From NCBI GenBank assembly GCA_035494015.1, contig DATJHJ010000130.1:1-8377 (forward strand): a stretch of 8,377 bases of DNA, written 5' to 3'. Of this stretch, positions 1 to 7,167 are shown piece after piece (the stretch's first letter is position 1; every line of letters begins with the position of its first letter). Source of the DNA: CADCTB01 sp035494015. GTDB taxonomy: Bacteria; Actinomycetota; Acidimicrobiia; Acidimicrobiales; AC-14. Both the position numbers and the translations under genes were made by a program. The notes beneath the pieces were generated by a model that searched no databases, was not told the DNA's origin, and was given only the letters and a program-made list of their open reading frames with translations.

Positions 1-2831
1 GGGAAAAGGGCCCGCCGGACCCGCAGGAACGGGACGTCCTGGTGGTCGAAGATGCCGAGCACCCGGTCGCGGGCCCGGGCCACCAGGGCGGCGAAGGTGG
101 GATCGCCCGAGATGTCGGTGCGGATCCGGCTCATCCCCGAGAAGGTGCCGATCATGTCCTCCAGCTCGGCCCGCTTGCGCCCGCTGACCGTGGTGCTCAG
201 CACCACGTCTGTCGTGCCGCCGGCCCGGCCGAGCAGGGCGGAGACGGCGGCGACGGCCACGACGAACACCGTGCTCCCCGTGGCCCGGGCCACGTCCTCC
301 AGCCTGGCCCTGGTCGCGGCCGGGACGGTCACGGCGCGGGAGGCGATCCTGCGGGTGGGGCTGCCCGGGAGGTGGTCGAACGGCAGCGCCGGTCCCAGGG
401 GCATGCCGTCCAGGACGCCCGCCCACCACGCCAGCTGGTCCGGCAGCACGTCCTCGCCGACGCTGGCCCGCTGCCAGCACGCGAAGTCCCCGAACTGGAG
501 GGCGAGCGGCGACCAGGCCGGCGCGCCGCCGGCCACGATGGCCTCGTAGGCGGCGAGCAGCTCCCGCATGAAGATCGCCGCGCCCGTCCCGTCGGCGATC
601 AAGTGGTCGAAGGTGACGGCCAGGGTGGCCTCGTGTGCGCCCACCCGGAAGAGGGCGACCCGGACCAGCGGCGGCTGGGCCAGGTCGAACGGCGCCGCTT
701 CGTGGGTGCCGATGGCCGTCGACAGGTCGGCGCCGGCGGGCCGGTCGACCAGGGTGAGGGGGATCTCGGCGGGGTCGACGGTGAACTGGTAGGGGCGCCC
801 GCCGTCCGTGCCAAACCCGGTGCGCAGGATCTCGTGGCGGTCCACCATGGCGGCCAGCGCCTGGCGCAGGGCGGCGGCGTCGACCGGCGCCTCGAAGCGG
901 TGCAGGGCGGTGAAGTTGTAGAGGCCGGGCGGGCGAGCGGCGGACTCCAACGCCCACATCTGCTCCTGGCCCAGGGCCAGCGGGAAGGGCTCGCCGGGCG
1001 CTCGGCGTCGCGCCGAGAGCCCGGGTGCACCACCCGGTCCGTCGCCGGCCTCCGCCGCCACCGCCGCCGCCAGCGCCCCCAGGGTGGGTGACTCGAAGAC
1101 GGCCCGCAGCGGCGTCTGGGTGCCGAACTCCTCCCGCACGTGGGCGATGACCTGGGTGGCGAGCAGCGAATGCCCGCCGACCTCGAAGAAGTCGTCGTCG
1201 ACATCGAGGGAGGCGGCGGGGACGCCCAGCACCCGGGACCAGATGGCCGCCATGCGATCCTCGGCCGCCGACCGCGACACCGGTGGCGCGGCGGGGGCGA
1301 CGGGCGACAGGCCCAGGCCGGACCGGTCCAGCTTGCCGTGGTCGGTGAGGGGCAGGTCGTCGACGAACGTGAATACCGCCGGGACCATGTGGGGCGGGAC
1401 GCGCTCGGCCAGGAACCGGCGCAGGGCCGCGCTGTCCACCGCCTCGTTCGGGACCACGTAGGCGACCAGCCGCCGCTCCCGCGGCGGGTCCTCCTGGGCC
1501 ACGACGGCGCACGCCGCCACCGCCCCGTGCCGGGCCAGCACCGCCTCCACCTCGCCGCACTCGACCCGGAAGCCCTGGATCTTCACCTGGTCGTCGGCCC
1601 GGCCCACGTAGTCGAGGAGGCCGTCGGCGCCGAGGCGCACCAGGTCGCCGGTGCGGTACATCCGCACGGGTGTGGCCGGCGGCTCGACGAAGCGGCGGGC
1701 GGTCAGCTCAGGGTCGTGCAGGTACCCGCGGGCCAGGCCCGGGCCGCCGATGAGCAGCTCGCCGGTGACGCCGGCGGCGACCGGTTGCAGGGCCTCGTCG
1801 ACCACCAGCACGGTGGTGCCGGGGAGCGGCCGGCCGATGGGCGGGTCACGGTCGCCGTCGTCGTCGGGGTCGGCGGCGGGGGCGGGGGCGGGCTCCCAGA
1901 ACGTCGACATGCAGGTCGTCTCGGTCGGCCCGTAGGCGTTGACCCAGCGGCTGCGCCCACCGCTCAGGCGGCGCCAGGCCCGGTACGCCGGCCCGAGCGC
2001 CTTCTCGCCGCCGACGACGACCAGGCGGACGCCCTCGGGCACCCGCCGGCCCAACCGGTCCAGATCGCGCACCCAGGCGTGCCAGTAGGCGGTGGGCAGG
2101 TTGAGCACGGTGATCCCCTGGTCCCTCAACCAGTCGGCCCACTCCCTGCCGAGCAGGGGGACGTCGTCGGGCCGGAACACGACCGTGGCCCCCGCGGCCC
2201 AGGTGGGGAACATCTCCTCGATGCTGGCGTCGAAGCCCAGCGAACAGAACTGCAGGACCCGGTCGCCCGGCGCCAGGCCGTACAGGTCGGCGACGGCCAC
2301 GTGGTGGCTGACCAACCCTCGGTGGGTGAGCAGCACGCCCTTGGGCATCCCCGTCGACCCGGAGGTGTAGATCACGTAGGCCAGATCCTCGGGGTCGATG
2401 TGAATGCTGGGCGGCGGGTTGCCCACGGTCCCGGCGTCGTCCACCAGGACCGGCGGCACGCCGGCGGGAAGGCGGTCCGTGGGCAGCCCGGCCCCGGTCA
2501 CGACCGCGGCCAGCCCGGCGTCCGCCACCATGGCGGCCAGGCGGGCCGGCGGGTAGGCGGGGTCCAGGGGGACGCAGGCGCCGCCGGCCTTCAGCACCCC
2601 GAGCAGGGCGACCGGCAGGGCGAGGGACCGGTCGAGGCACACGCCGACGAGCGCGTCACCGCCGACGCCCAGTGCGTGGAGCCGCCCGGCCACGTGGTCG
2701 GCGCGACCGTCCAGCTCGGCATAGGTGAGCGATCCCCCGGCGGCCACGACCGCGGTGGCGCCCGGGTGGGCGGCGACGGCCGCGGCGATCAGCTCGACGA
2801 CGGTTCGCGCCCCGCGGTCCACGCCGCTCAC
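1..2831 (-). CDS. NRPS module A-T-C (3' end outside window)
   Basis: The frame opens at GTG 2831 (or 2822) and runs without a stop past position 1, giving 943 complete codons. The protein begins directly with an A domain that loads the next amino acid: A1-like LTYAEL (35-40), A2 AGGACVPLDP (82-91), A3 YTSGSTGMPKG (155-165), A5 NAYGPTETT (298-306), A6 GELLIGG, A7 YRTGDLVR (392-399), A8 DDQVKIQGFRVECGEVE, A9 VPPHMVP (478-484), A10 HGKLDR with Lys500. There is no methyltransferase insertion. The carrier spans about 522-592, with Ser555 in EVGGHSLL (codon at 1167-1169). The C domain begins near 615: C1 ALGQEQMWAL, C2 RHEILRTGF, C3 DHLIADG (Asp742 replaces the first His; His743, Asp747 and Gly748 kept), C4 FGDFACW, C5 IGTFSGM (898-900 unlike FVNT), C6 HQDVPF. 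The window ends just after C6. The pocket, mapped on PheA, reads D201 A202 E205 N244 V272 G274 A299 C307 M308 K500, which I cannot assign. A Pro/Ala/Asp-rich loop follows A5 (313-331). Confidence 0.95.
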   Translation of the reverse strand, partial: MSGVDRGARTVVELIAAAVAAHPGATAVVAAGGSLTYAELDGRADHVAGRLHALGVGGDALVGVCLDRSLALPVALLGVLKAGGACVPLDPAYPPARLAAMVADAGLAAVVTGAGLPTDRLPAGVPPVLVDDAGTVGNPPPSIHIDPEDLAYVIYTSGSTGMPKGVLLTHRGLVSHHVAVADLYGLAPGDRVLQFCSLGFDASIEEMFPTWAAGATVVFRPDDVPLLGREWADWLRDQGITVLNLPTAYWHAWVRDLDRLGRRVPEGVRLVVVGGEKALGPAYRAWRRLSGGRSRWVNAYGPTETTCMSTFWEPAPAPAADPDDDGDRDPPIGRPLPGTTVLVVDEALQPVAAGVTGELLIGGPGLARGYLHDPELTARRFVEPPATPVRMYRTGDLVRLGADGLLDYVGRADDQVKIQGFRVECGEVEAVLARHGAVAACAVVAQEDPPRERRLVAYVVPNEAVDSAALRRFLAERVPPHMVPAVFTFVDDLPLTDHGKLDRSGLGLSPVAPAAPPVSRSAAEDRMAAIWSRVLGVPAASLDVDDDFFEVGGHSLLATQVIAHVREEFGTQTPLRAVFESPTLGALAAAVAAEAGDGPGGAPGLSARRRAPGEPFPLALGQEQMWALESAARPPGLYNFTALHRFEAPVDAAALRQALAAMVDRHEILRTGFGTDGGRPYQFTVDPAEIPLTLVDRPAGADLSTAIGTHEAAPFDLAQPPLVRVALFRVGAHEATLAVTFDHLIADGTGAAIFMRELLAAYEAIVAGGAPAWSPLALQFGDFACWQRASVGEDVLPDQLAWWAGVLDGMPLGPALPFDHLPGSPTRRIASRAVTVPAATRARLEDVARATGSTVFVVAVAAVSALLGRAGGTTDVVLSTTVSGRKRAELEDMIGTFSGMSRIRTDISGDPTFAALVARARDRVLGIFDHQDVPFLRVRRALF
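1866..1892 (+). other. G-quadruplex-like, imperfect repeat tract in gene 3
   Basis: G runs of 4, 5, 5 and 3 with loops of eight, one and one bases form a loose quadruplex motif on the template strand. The tract sits in a simple-sequence stretch with repeated GGGGGC units. It encodes the Pro-Ala repeat before an Asp-rich loop after A5 of gene 3. Confidence 0.35.
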
Positions 2832-2834
2832 CCT
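2820..2834 (-). promoter_or_regulatory. Gene 2/gene 3 junction: GTGA stop-start overlap and competing GTG start
   Basis: On the minus strand the gene 2 TGA (2830-2828) overlaps a GTG (2831-2829) in the next frame, a four-base GTGA overlap typical of translational coupling. A second in-frame GTG lies three codons on (2822-2820). It is preceded at five bases by AGGGTGA (2834-2828), whose GGTGA matches the end of the Shine-Dalgarno consensus. The first GTG has only GGAG at about fourteen bases. The second GTG is therefore a fair rival start, and it would change only the first three residues. Confidence 0.5.
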
Positions 2835-5800
2835 AGGGAGCGTCGCTCCAGCTCGGAGATGCGGGACTGCGGGTCCTCGACCACGGCGGCGAGCAGCCGG
2901 GTGAACTGGGCGGCGAACCGGGCCATGGTGGGCGGGTCGAACAGGTCGACGCTGTACACCAGCGTCCCGGCCAACCCGCCCCCGGCGACCTCGTCCAAGA
3001 AGAGCTCGACGTCGAGCCGGGCCGGGATCCCACCTTCGTCGCCGGCGTAGAAACCGAGGTCGGTCAGCCCCACCAGGCCGCCCAGGTCGGCCGGGAGGCG
3101 AGGCCGCTCCTGGAGCTCGAAGGCGACCTGGACCACCGGGTTCCGGCTCAGGTCGCGAGGGGGCCTGACCCGGGCCACCACGCGGTCGAAGGGCGCGTCC
3201 TGGTGGTCGACGGCGTCGAGGACCGTGCGGCGGGCCCGGCCCACCACGTCCGCGAAGCGGGGGTCGCCGGACAGGTCGGTCCGCAGGGCCAGCGGGTTGA
3301 CGAAGACGCCGATCATGCCTTCCAGCTCGGCCCGCCCCCGCCCGGCCGCCGTCCCCCCGACCACGATGTCGTCGGCCCCGGAGGCGTGGGCCAGCATGAC
3401 GTCGAAGGCGGCGAGGACGACCATGTAGAGCGTCGCCCCCTGCGACCGGCCGAGCGCCCGGAGCCGGCGGACGACCTCGGGCTCCACCCGCAGGCGGGCC
3501 ACCGCCCCCCGGTACGACGGCACCGCGGGCCGGGGGTGGTCCGCCGGCAGCTCCAGGGCCGGAGGCGCCCCGGCCAGGCGCCGGTGCCAGTGGTCGAGAT
3601 GCCCGTCGAGCACGTCCCCGTCCAGCCATCGCCGCTGCCACGCGGCGAAGTCGGGGTACTGGACGGCCAGCGGGGGCAGGGCCGGCGCCCGACCGCGGGC
3701 GATGGCGCCATAGAGGGTCGACAGCTCGCTCATCAAGACCTCGTTCGACCACGCGTCGGTGACGATGTGGTGGGCGGTCACCAGCAGCACGTGCTCGCCA
3801 GCCGCAAGGCGCAGGAGGCGGCCGCGCAGGAGGGGGCCGGCGACCAGGTCGAATGCGACACTGGCCTCCACCGCGGCGCGGCGGCGGGCCTCCTCCTCGG
3901 CCGCGCCGGGACCGAGGACGGCGAGGTCGTCGACGTCGACGATCACCTCCGGCGCCCTGCCGACGTGCTGGTACGGCCGGCCGCCCACCGACGGGAACGT
4001 GGTCCGCAGGCTCTCGTGGCGGGCGACGACCTCGGCCACGGCCCGGGCCAGGGCGTCCACGTCGAGGTCGCCCAGCAGCCGGTACGCCGAGGCCACGTTG
4101 TAGAACGGGTTGCCGGGCGCCAGCTGGTCAAGGAACCAGAGCGGCTCCTGGGCCAGCGACAGCGGCGCATCGTCGGCGGGAGTGCGACGGGTCAGCGGCG
4201 GGATCGTGGCCCTGGCCGAGATCGGCCGGTCGTCGACCTGGCGGGCGAGGCCGGCGACGGTCGGGGCGTCGAAAAGGGCGCGCAGCGGCAGGTCGACGCC
4301 GAGGAGGTCGCGGATGCGCGACAGGGCCCGGACGGCGAGGAGCGAATGCCCGCCGAGGTCGAAGAAGTCGTCGTGCCGCCCGACGTCCTCGATCCCGAGG
4401 ACGCCGGCCCAGATCGTCGCCAGGGCCTCCTCGGTGGGCGTGGCCGGTGGGTGGCCGGGGTGGGCGCCGGCGCGGGGGGCGGGGGCGGGGAGGGAGGCGC
4501 GGTCGACCTTGCCCGTCGGGGTAAGGGGCAGGGCGTCGAGCACGACGAAGGCCGACGGGACCATGTACTCGGGCAGGACCGCCCGCAGCGCGGCCCGCAG
4601 CTCGGGGACGACCCGGCCCGACCACTCCTCCCGCCGCCGGGGAGCGAGGGGGTCGTTGTGCAGGCAGGCGGGGACGGGCTGCTCCGGGACGGCCGCGACA
4701 GGCGGGCGCCGGTCGCCGGCCCGATGGAAGACGGCGTCGAACGTGCCCCCCTCGCCACCGCCGGCCCAGCTGCACTCGACGTCGAAGCCCAGCTCCTCGC
4801 CGAGCGCCCACACGTCCTCGGGATCGATCCCCCCCGCCGCGGCGTGGGCCACCAGCAGCTCGCTGACGGTCGCCGCCCCGCCGGGCCGGGCCAGCAGCTC
4901 CGCCGCCGCCACCGCCCCGGCCACGCGCCCGTTGGGGATCCCCGTCACGCATACGGGGCCTCCGACCTCCCGCAGCAACGATCGCAGCGAGCCCAGGTCC
5001 TGGGCCTGCGCCTCCCAAGGGGACCCCGGGTACTCGACCCCCGCCGGGCGCCCGCCGTCCGGCAGGAGCACGTCATAACGGAAGCGGGTCAGCTCGTTGT
5101 GCCGGCGTCCCCGCTTGAGCAGCACGGTCGCCCCCTCGAAAAACCGGGGGTCGAGGACCAGCTCGTTCTCGCCGTCGACGCGCCGGCGCACCCGCTCCGC
5201 CACCGAGGCGACGAGCTCGGCCGGGTCGGCCCCGGCGACCACGATGTCGGCGTGGAGGGCCGGGAGCAGCGGGAGGCTGCGCACGTCGCCGAGGACGATC
5301 GTCCCGCCCGGCCGCAGGACCGACGCGGCCTGGGCCAGCACCTCCCGCAGGTAGCCGGCGCCCGGGAAGTACTGCACCACCGAGTTCAGGACGACGACGT
5401 CGAAGGGCTCCGCGGCCAGGCCGGCGAGGTCGATCGCCTCCCGGCGGAGCAGGCGGGCGTTGTCCACACCGGCCCGCCGCAGCCGGTCGTCGAGGACGTC
5501 CAGGGTGGGGCCCGACACGTCGGTGCCCACGTAGGCCAAGCAGTGCGGGACCAGCCGCCACAGCAGCAGTCCGGTCCCGCAGCCGATCTCCAGCACCCGC
5601 TCGGGCCGGAGGGCCAGGACCCGGGCCACGATGCCGTCCACGGCCTCGGCCATCTCCTCCCGGGGGATCGGGTCGCCGGTGTAGCTGCTGGTCCAACCGG
5701 AGACGTCGAAGGTCGGGTCGCCGCTTCCCGTCCCCTGGGCACGGTCGTACACGTGCTCCCAGGCCGCCACGTGGGCGGCGGCCAGGTCGGCGGGCTCGAC

Positions 5801-7156
5801 GGGCTCGGACGCCGGCGCGGGCACGACATAGGCGACGAGGCGCGTATCCCCCGGCGCCTCCTCCCGGCCGACGACCACCGCGGCGCCGACCGCGGGGTGG
5901 GCGAGGAGGGCGGCCTCGACCTCGCCACACTCGATCCGGTACCCGCGGACCTTGACCTGGTGGTCCCGCCGGCCGACGAACTCGAGATCGCCGTCGGGGC
6001 GCCACCGCACCAGGTCGCCCGTCTTGTAGAGCCGGGCGCCGGGGGTGGGATCGAAGGGGTCGGGCACGAAGCTGGCCGCGGTGAGCTCGGGCCGGCCCCG
6101 GTAGCCGCGGGCCACGCCGGCCCCGCCGATGTGCAGCTCGCCGGTCGCCCCGACCGGGACGGGCGCCATGGCCTCGTCGAGGACATGGACGGTCGTGTTG
6201 GGCAGCGGCCGACCGATGGCGGGCGGACCGCCGCCGCCGGTGATCCGGGCGCCGGTGGACCAGATCGTCGTCTCCGTCGGGCCGTACAGGTTCCACAGCT
6301 CGACTCCCCGGTCGAGGAGCTGTTCGGCCAGCGCCGCCGGCAGGGCTTCGCCGCTGCACAGCGCCTTCATCCCGGGGCGCCCCTCCCAACCGGCGTCGAC
6401 CAGCATCCGGAACGTGGCCGGCGTGGCCTGGAACAGGGTGGCCTTGCTCTGGTCCAGGGCGCCGATCAGGCGGCGGGGGTCGGCGGCCACCGCCCTCGAG
6501 GCCATGACCAGTCGGCCGCCGGTGATCAGCGGCAGCCACACGTCCACGCCGGCGATGTCGAACGAGATGGTGGTGACGGCCACCAGCGCGTCGCCGGGGC
6601 CCATCCCCGGTCGCTCGGCCACCGCGGTGAGCAGGTTCACCAGGCTCCGGTTGGCGATCTCCACCCCCTTCGGGCGGCCCGTCGAGCCCGAGGTGTAGAG
6701 GACGTAGGCCAGGTCGTCGGGACCGGCCGCGGCCCCGGCGGCGGGGCGGGGCGGGGCCGGGGCGTCGATGCACACCACCCTCGCCCGGTGGGTCGGCAGT
6801 GCGGCGACGAGCGCGGAGTGGGTGATGATCACCGGGGCGCCGGAGTCGTCAAGCATGAAGGCGACCCGCGCCGGCGGGAACTCCGGGTCGAGGGGCAGGT
6901 ACGCCCCACCCGCCCGGGCGACGGCCACCAGGGCGACGACCAGCTCCGCGGAACGGTCCAGGTACACGCCGACCAGCACCTCCGGGCCGACGCCGAGCGC
7001 GACCAGCGTCGCGGCCAGCGCCGCCGTCCGCTCGTCCAGCTCGGCGAAGCTGAGCGTGGCCCCCCCGAAGGTGACCGCGGGCGCCGACGGCGTGCGCGCC
7101 ATCTGGTCGACGACGAGGTCGGCCACGATCCGGTGGCGCTCGGCCGGTGTCGGCAC
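2828..7156 (-). CDS. NRPS module A-(N-methyltransferase)-T-C
   Basis: This complete 1442-aa protein activates an amino acid, holds it on its carrier, probably N-methylates it with SAM, and condenses it with the residue on gene 3. Adenylation motifs: A2 near 80-97 (AGGAYLPLDP), A3 at 149-164 (YTSGSTGRPKG), A5 at 289-297 (NLYGPTETT), A6 at 339-352, A7 at 377-384 (YKTGDLVR), A8 at 395-414. A methyltransferase and its trailing region (about 458-835) follow, then A9 (LPEYMVP, 861-867) and A10 with Lys883. The carrier spans about 906-975, with Ser938 in DLGGHSLL. The C domain fills 995-1442: C1 AQEPLWFLD, C2 RHESLRTTF, C3 HHIVTDAW (His1129, His1130, Asp1134; Ala for the usual Gly), C4 YPDFAAW, C5 IGVFVNP, C6 HQDAPF, C7 RDLSRNP. 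C1 resembles LCL-type domains. Mapped onto PheA, the pocket reads D200 I201 V204 Q243 L266 S268 L290 I298 W299 K883. No thioesterase, epimerase or docking domain is seen. Confidence 0.97.
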   Translation of the reverse strand: MPTPAERHRIVADLVVDQMARTPSAPAVTFGGATLSFAELDERTAALAATLVALGVGPEVLVGVYLDRSAELVVALVAVARAGGAYLPLDPEFPPARVAFMLDDSGAPVIITHSALVAALPTHRARVVCIDAPAPPRPAAGAAAGPDDLAYVLYTSGSTGRPKGVEIANRSLVNLLTAVAERPGMGPGDALVAVTTISFDIAGVDVWLPLITGGRLVMASRAVAADPRRLIGALDQSKATLFQATPATFRMLVDAGWEGRPGMKALCSGEALPAALAEQLLDRGVELWNLYGPTETTIWSTGARITGGGGPPAIGRPLPNTTVHVLDEAMAPVPVGATGELHIGGAGVARGYRGRPELTAASFVPDPFDPTPGARLYKTGDLVRWRPDGDLEFVGRRDHQVKVRGYRIECGEVEAALLAHPAVGAAVVVGREEAPGDTRLVAYVVPAPASEPVEPADLAAAHVAAWEHVYDRAQGTGSGDPTFDVSGWTSSYTGDPIPREEMAEAVDGIVARVLALRPERVLEIGCGTGLLLWRLVPHCLAYVGTDVSGPTLDVLDDRLRRAGVDNARLLRREAIDLAGLAAEPFDVVVLNSVVQYFPGAGYLREVLAQAASVLRPGGTIVLGDVRSLPLLPALHADIVVAGADPAELVASVAERVRRRVDGENELVLDPRFFEGATVLLKRGRRHNELTRFRYDVLLPDGGRPAGVEYPGSPWEAQAQDLGSLRSLLREVGGPVCVTGIPNGRVAGAVAAAELLARPGGAATVSELLVAHAAAGGIDPEDVWALGEELGFDVECSWAGGGEGGTFDAVFHRAGDRRPPVAAVPEQPVPACLHNDPLAPRRREEWSGRVVPELRAALRAVLPEYMVPSAFVVLDALPLTPTGKVDRASLPAPAPRAGAHPGHPPATPTEEALATIWAGVLGIEDVGRHDDFFDLGGHSLLAVRALSRIRDLLGVDLPLRALFDAPTVAGLARQVDDRPISARATIPPLTRRTPADDAPLSLAQEPLWFLDQLAPGNPFYNVASAYRLLGDLDVDALARAVAEVVARHESLRTTFPSVGGRPYQHVGRAPEVIVDVDDLAVLGPGAAEEEARRRAAVEASVAFDLVAGPLLRGRLLRLAAGEHVLLVTAHHIVTDAWSNEVLMSELSTLYGAIARGRAPALPPLAVQYPDFAAWQRRWLDGDVLDGHLDHWHRRLAGAPPALELPADHPRPAVPSYRGAVARLRVEPEVVRRLRALGRSQGATLYMVVLAAFDVMLAHASGADDIVVGGTAAGRGRAELEGMIGVFVNPLALRTDLSGDPRFADVVGRARRTVLDAVDHQDAPFDRVVARVRPPRDLSRNPVVQVAFELQERPRLPADLGGLVGLTDLGFYAGDEGGIPARLDVELFLDEVAGGGLAGTLVYSVDLFDPPTMARFAAQFTRLLAAVVEDPQSRISELERRSLG
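4474..4494 (+). other. G-quadruplex-forming motif in the A-T linker of gene 2
   Basis: Plus-strand G runs of 6, 5, 4 and 3 are separated by single bases. The site lies over the Pro/Ala-rich linker between the adenylation and carrier domains of gene 2 (residues about 888-895). It satisfies the usual quadruplex rule with minimal loops. A biological role is not shown. Confidence 0.45.
5057..5785 (-). other. SAM-dependent N-methyltransferase domain inserted in the adenylation domain of gene 2
   Basis: Residues 458-700 of gene 2 break the A domain between A8 and A9, the classical site for NRPS N-methyltransferases. The SAM-binding motif I is at 521-532 (VLEIGCGTGLLL). A family-typical DPTF…GW.SSYTGDPIP lead-in lies at 480-498. 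LNSVVQYFPG at 590-599 and LRPGGTIVLGDVRSLPLL at 614-631 match the post-I and motif III regions of cyclosporin/enniatin-type methyltransferase domains. The domain ends with the conserved HNELTRFRYDV (686-696). The expected product is an N-methyl aminoacyl thioester on Ser938. The stretch from DPRFF to LKRGR (669-684) looks about ten residues shorter than in relatives recalled from memory. The SAM site is intact, so activity is likely. Methylation on nitrogen rather than carbon or oxygen is inferred from the insertion point and family. Confidence 0.93.
6743..6762 (+). other. G-quadruplex-forming motif (four G4 runs)
   Basis: Four runs of four G separated by loops of one, one and two bases lie on the plus strand, which is the transcription template of gene 2. 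It encodes a Pro/Ala-rich stretch between A2 and A3 (residues about 132-139). The pattern fits the standard quadruplex rule well. In DNA this G-rich, such runs also arise from codon bias for Pro, Ala and Gly. Confidence 0.45.
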
Positions 7157-7167
7157 GGCTCAGTCCC
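7154..7167 (-). promoter_or_regulatory. Gene 1/gene 2 junction: stop, 3-base gap, weak ribosome binding site and GTG start
   Basis: On the minus strand the gene 1 TGA (7162-7160) is followed by GCC and then a GTG start (7156-7154). A short purine run, GGGA (7167-7164), lies seven bases before the GTG and overlaps the end of gene 1. It is a weak Shine-Dalgarno match, so termination-reinitiation coupling is the likely route of translation. The start is supported by the protein: the A domain begins almost at once, with an A1-like LSFAEL at residues 35-40. Confidence 0.55.

Noticed and set aside
1846..2640. A 264-codon minus-strand frame within gene 3
   Set aside because: It is an off-frame reading. 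The frame from 2831 carries A2, A3, A5 and all later motifs.
2828..2838. Gene 2 and gene 3 as one gene broken by a sequencing frameshift
   Set aside because: It cannot be excluded, but the split falls exactly in a domain linker, with a clean GTGA overlap and a fair ribosome binding site for GTG 2822. Both proteins look complete at this edge.
2831..2838. CCCTAGGG palindrome at the gene 2/gene 3 boundary as an operator or terminator
   Set aside because: It is an eight-base perfect palindrome without a loop or T-tract, and it overlaps coding sequence. This is easily a chance match.
1140..3050. A 636-codon open frame on the plus strand
   Set aside because: It shadows gene 3 and the end of gene 2. 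The composition is low-complexity and it crosses the real gene junction without any domain signal.
5073..6773. A 566-codon frame on the minus strand inside gene 2
   Set aside because: It is an Arg/Pro/Gly-rich off-frame reading of the A and methyltransferase domains. The motifs YTSGSTG, YGPTETT and EIGCGTG occur only in the gene 2 frame.
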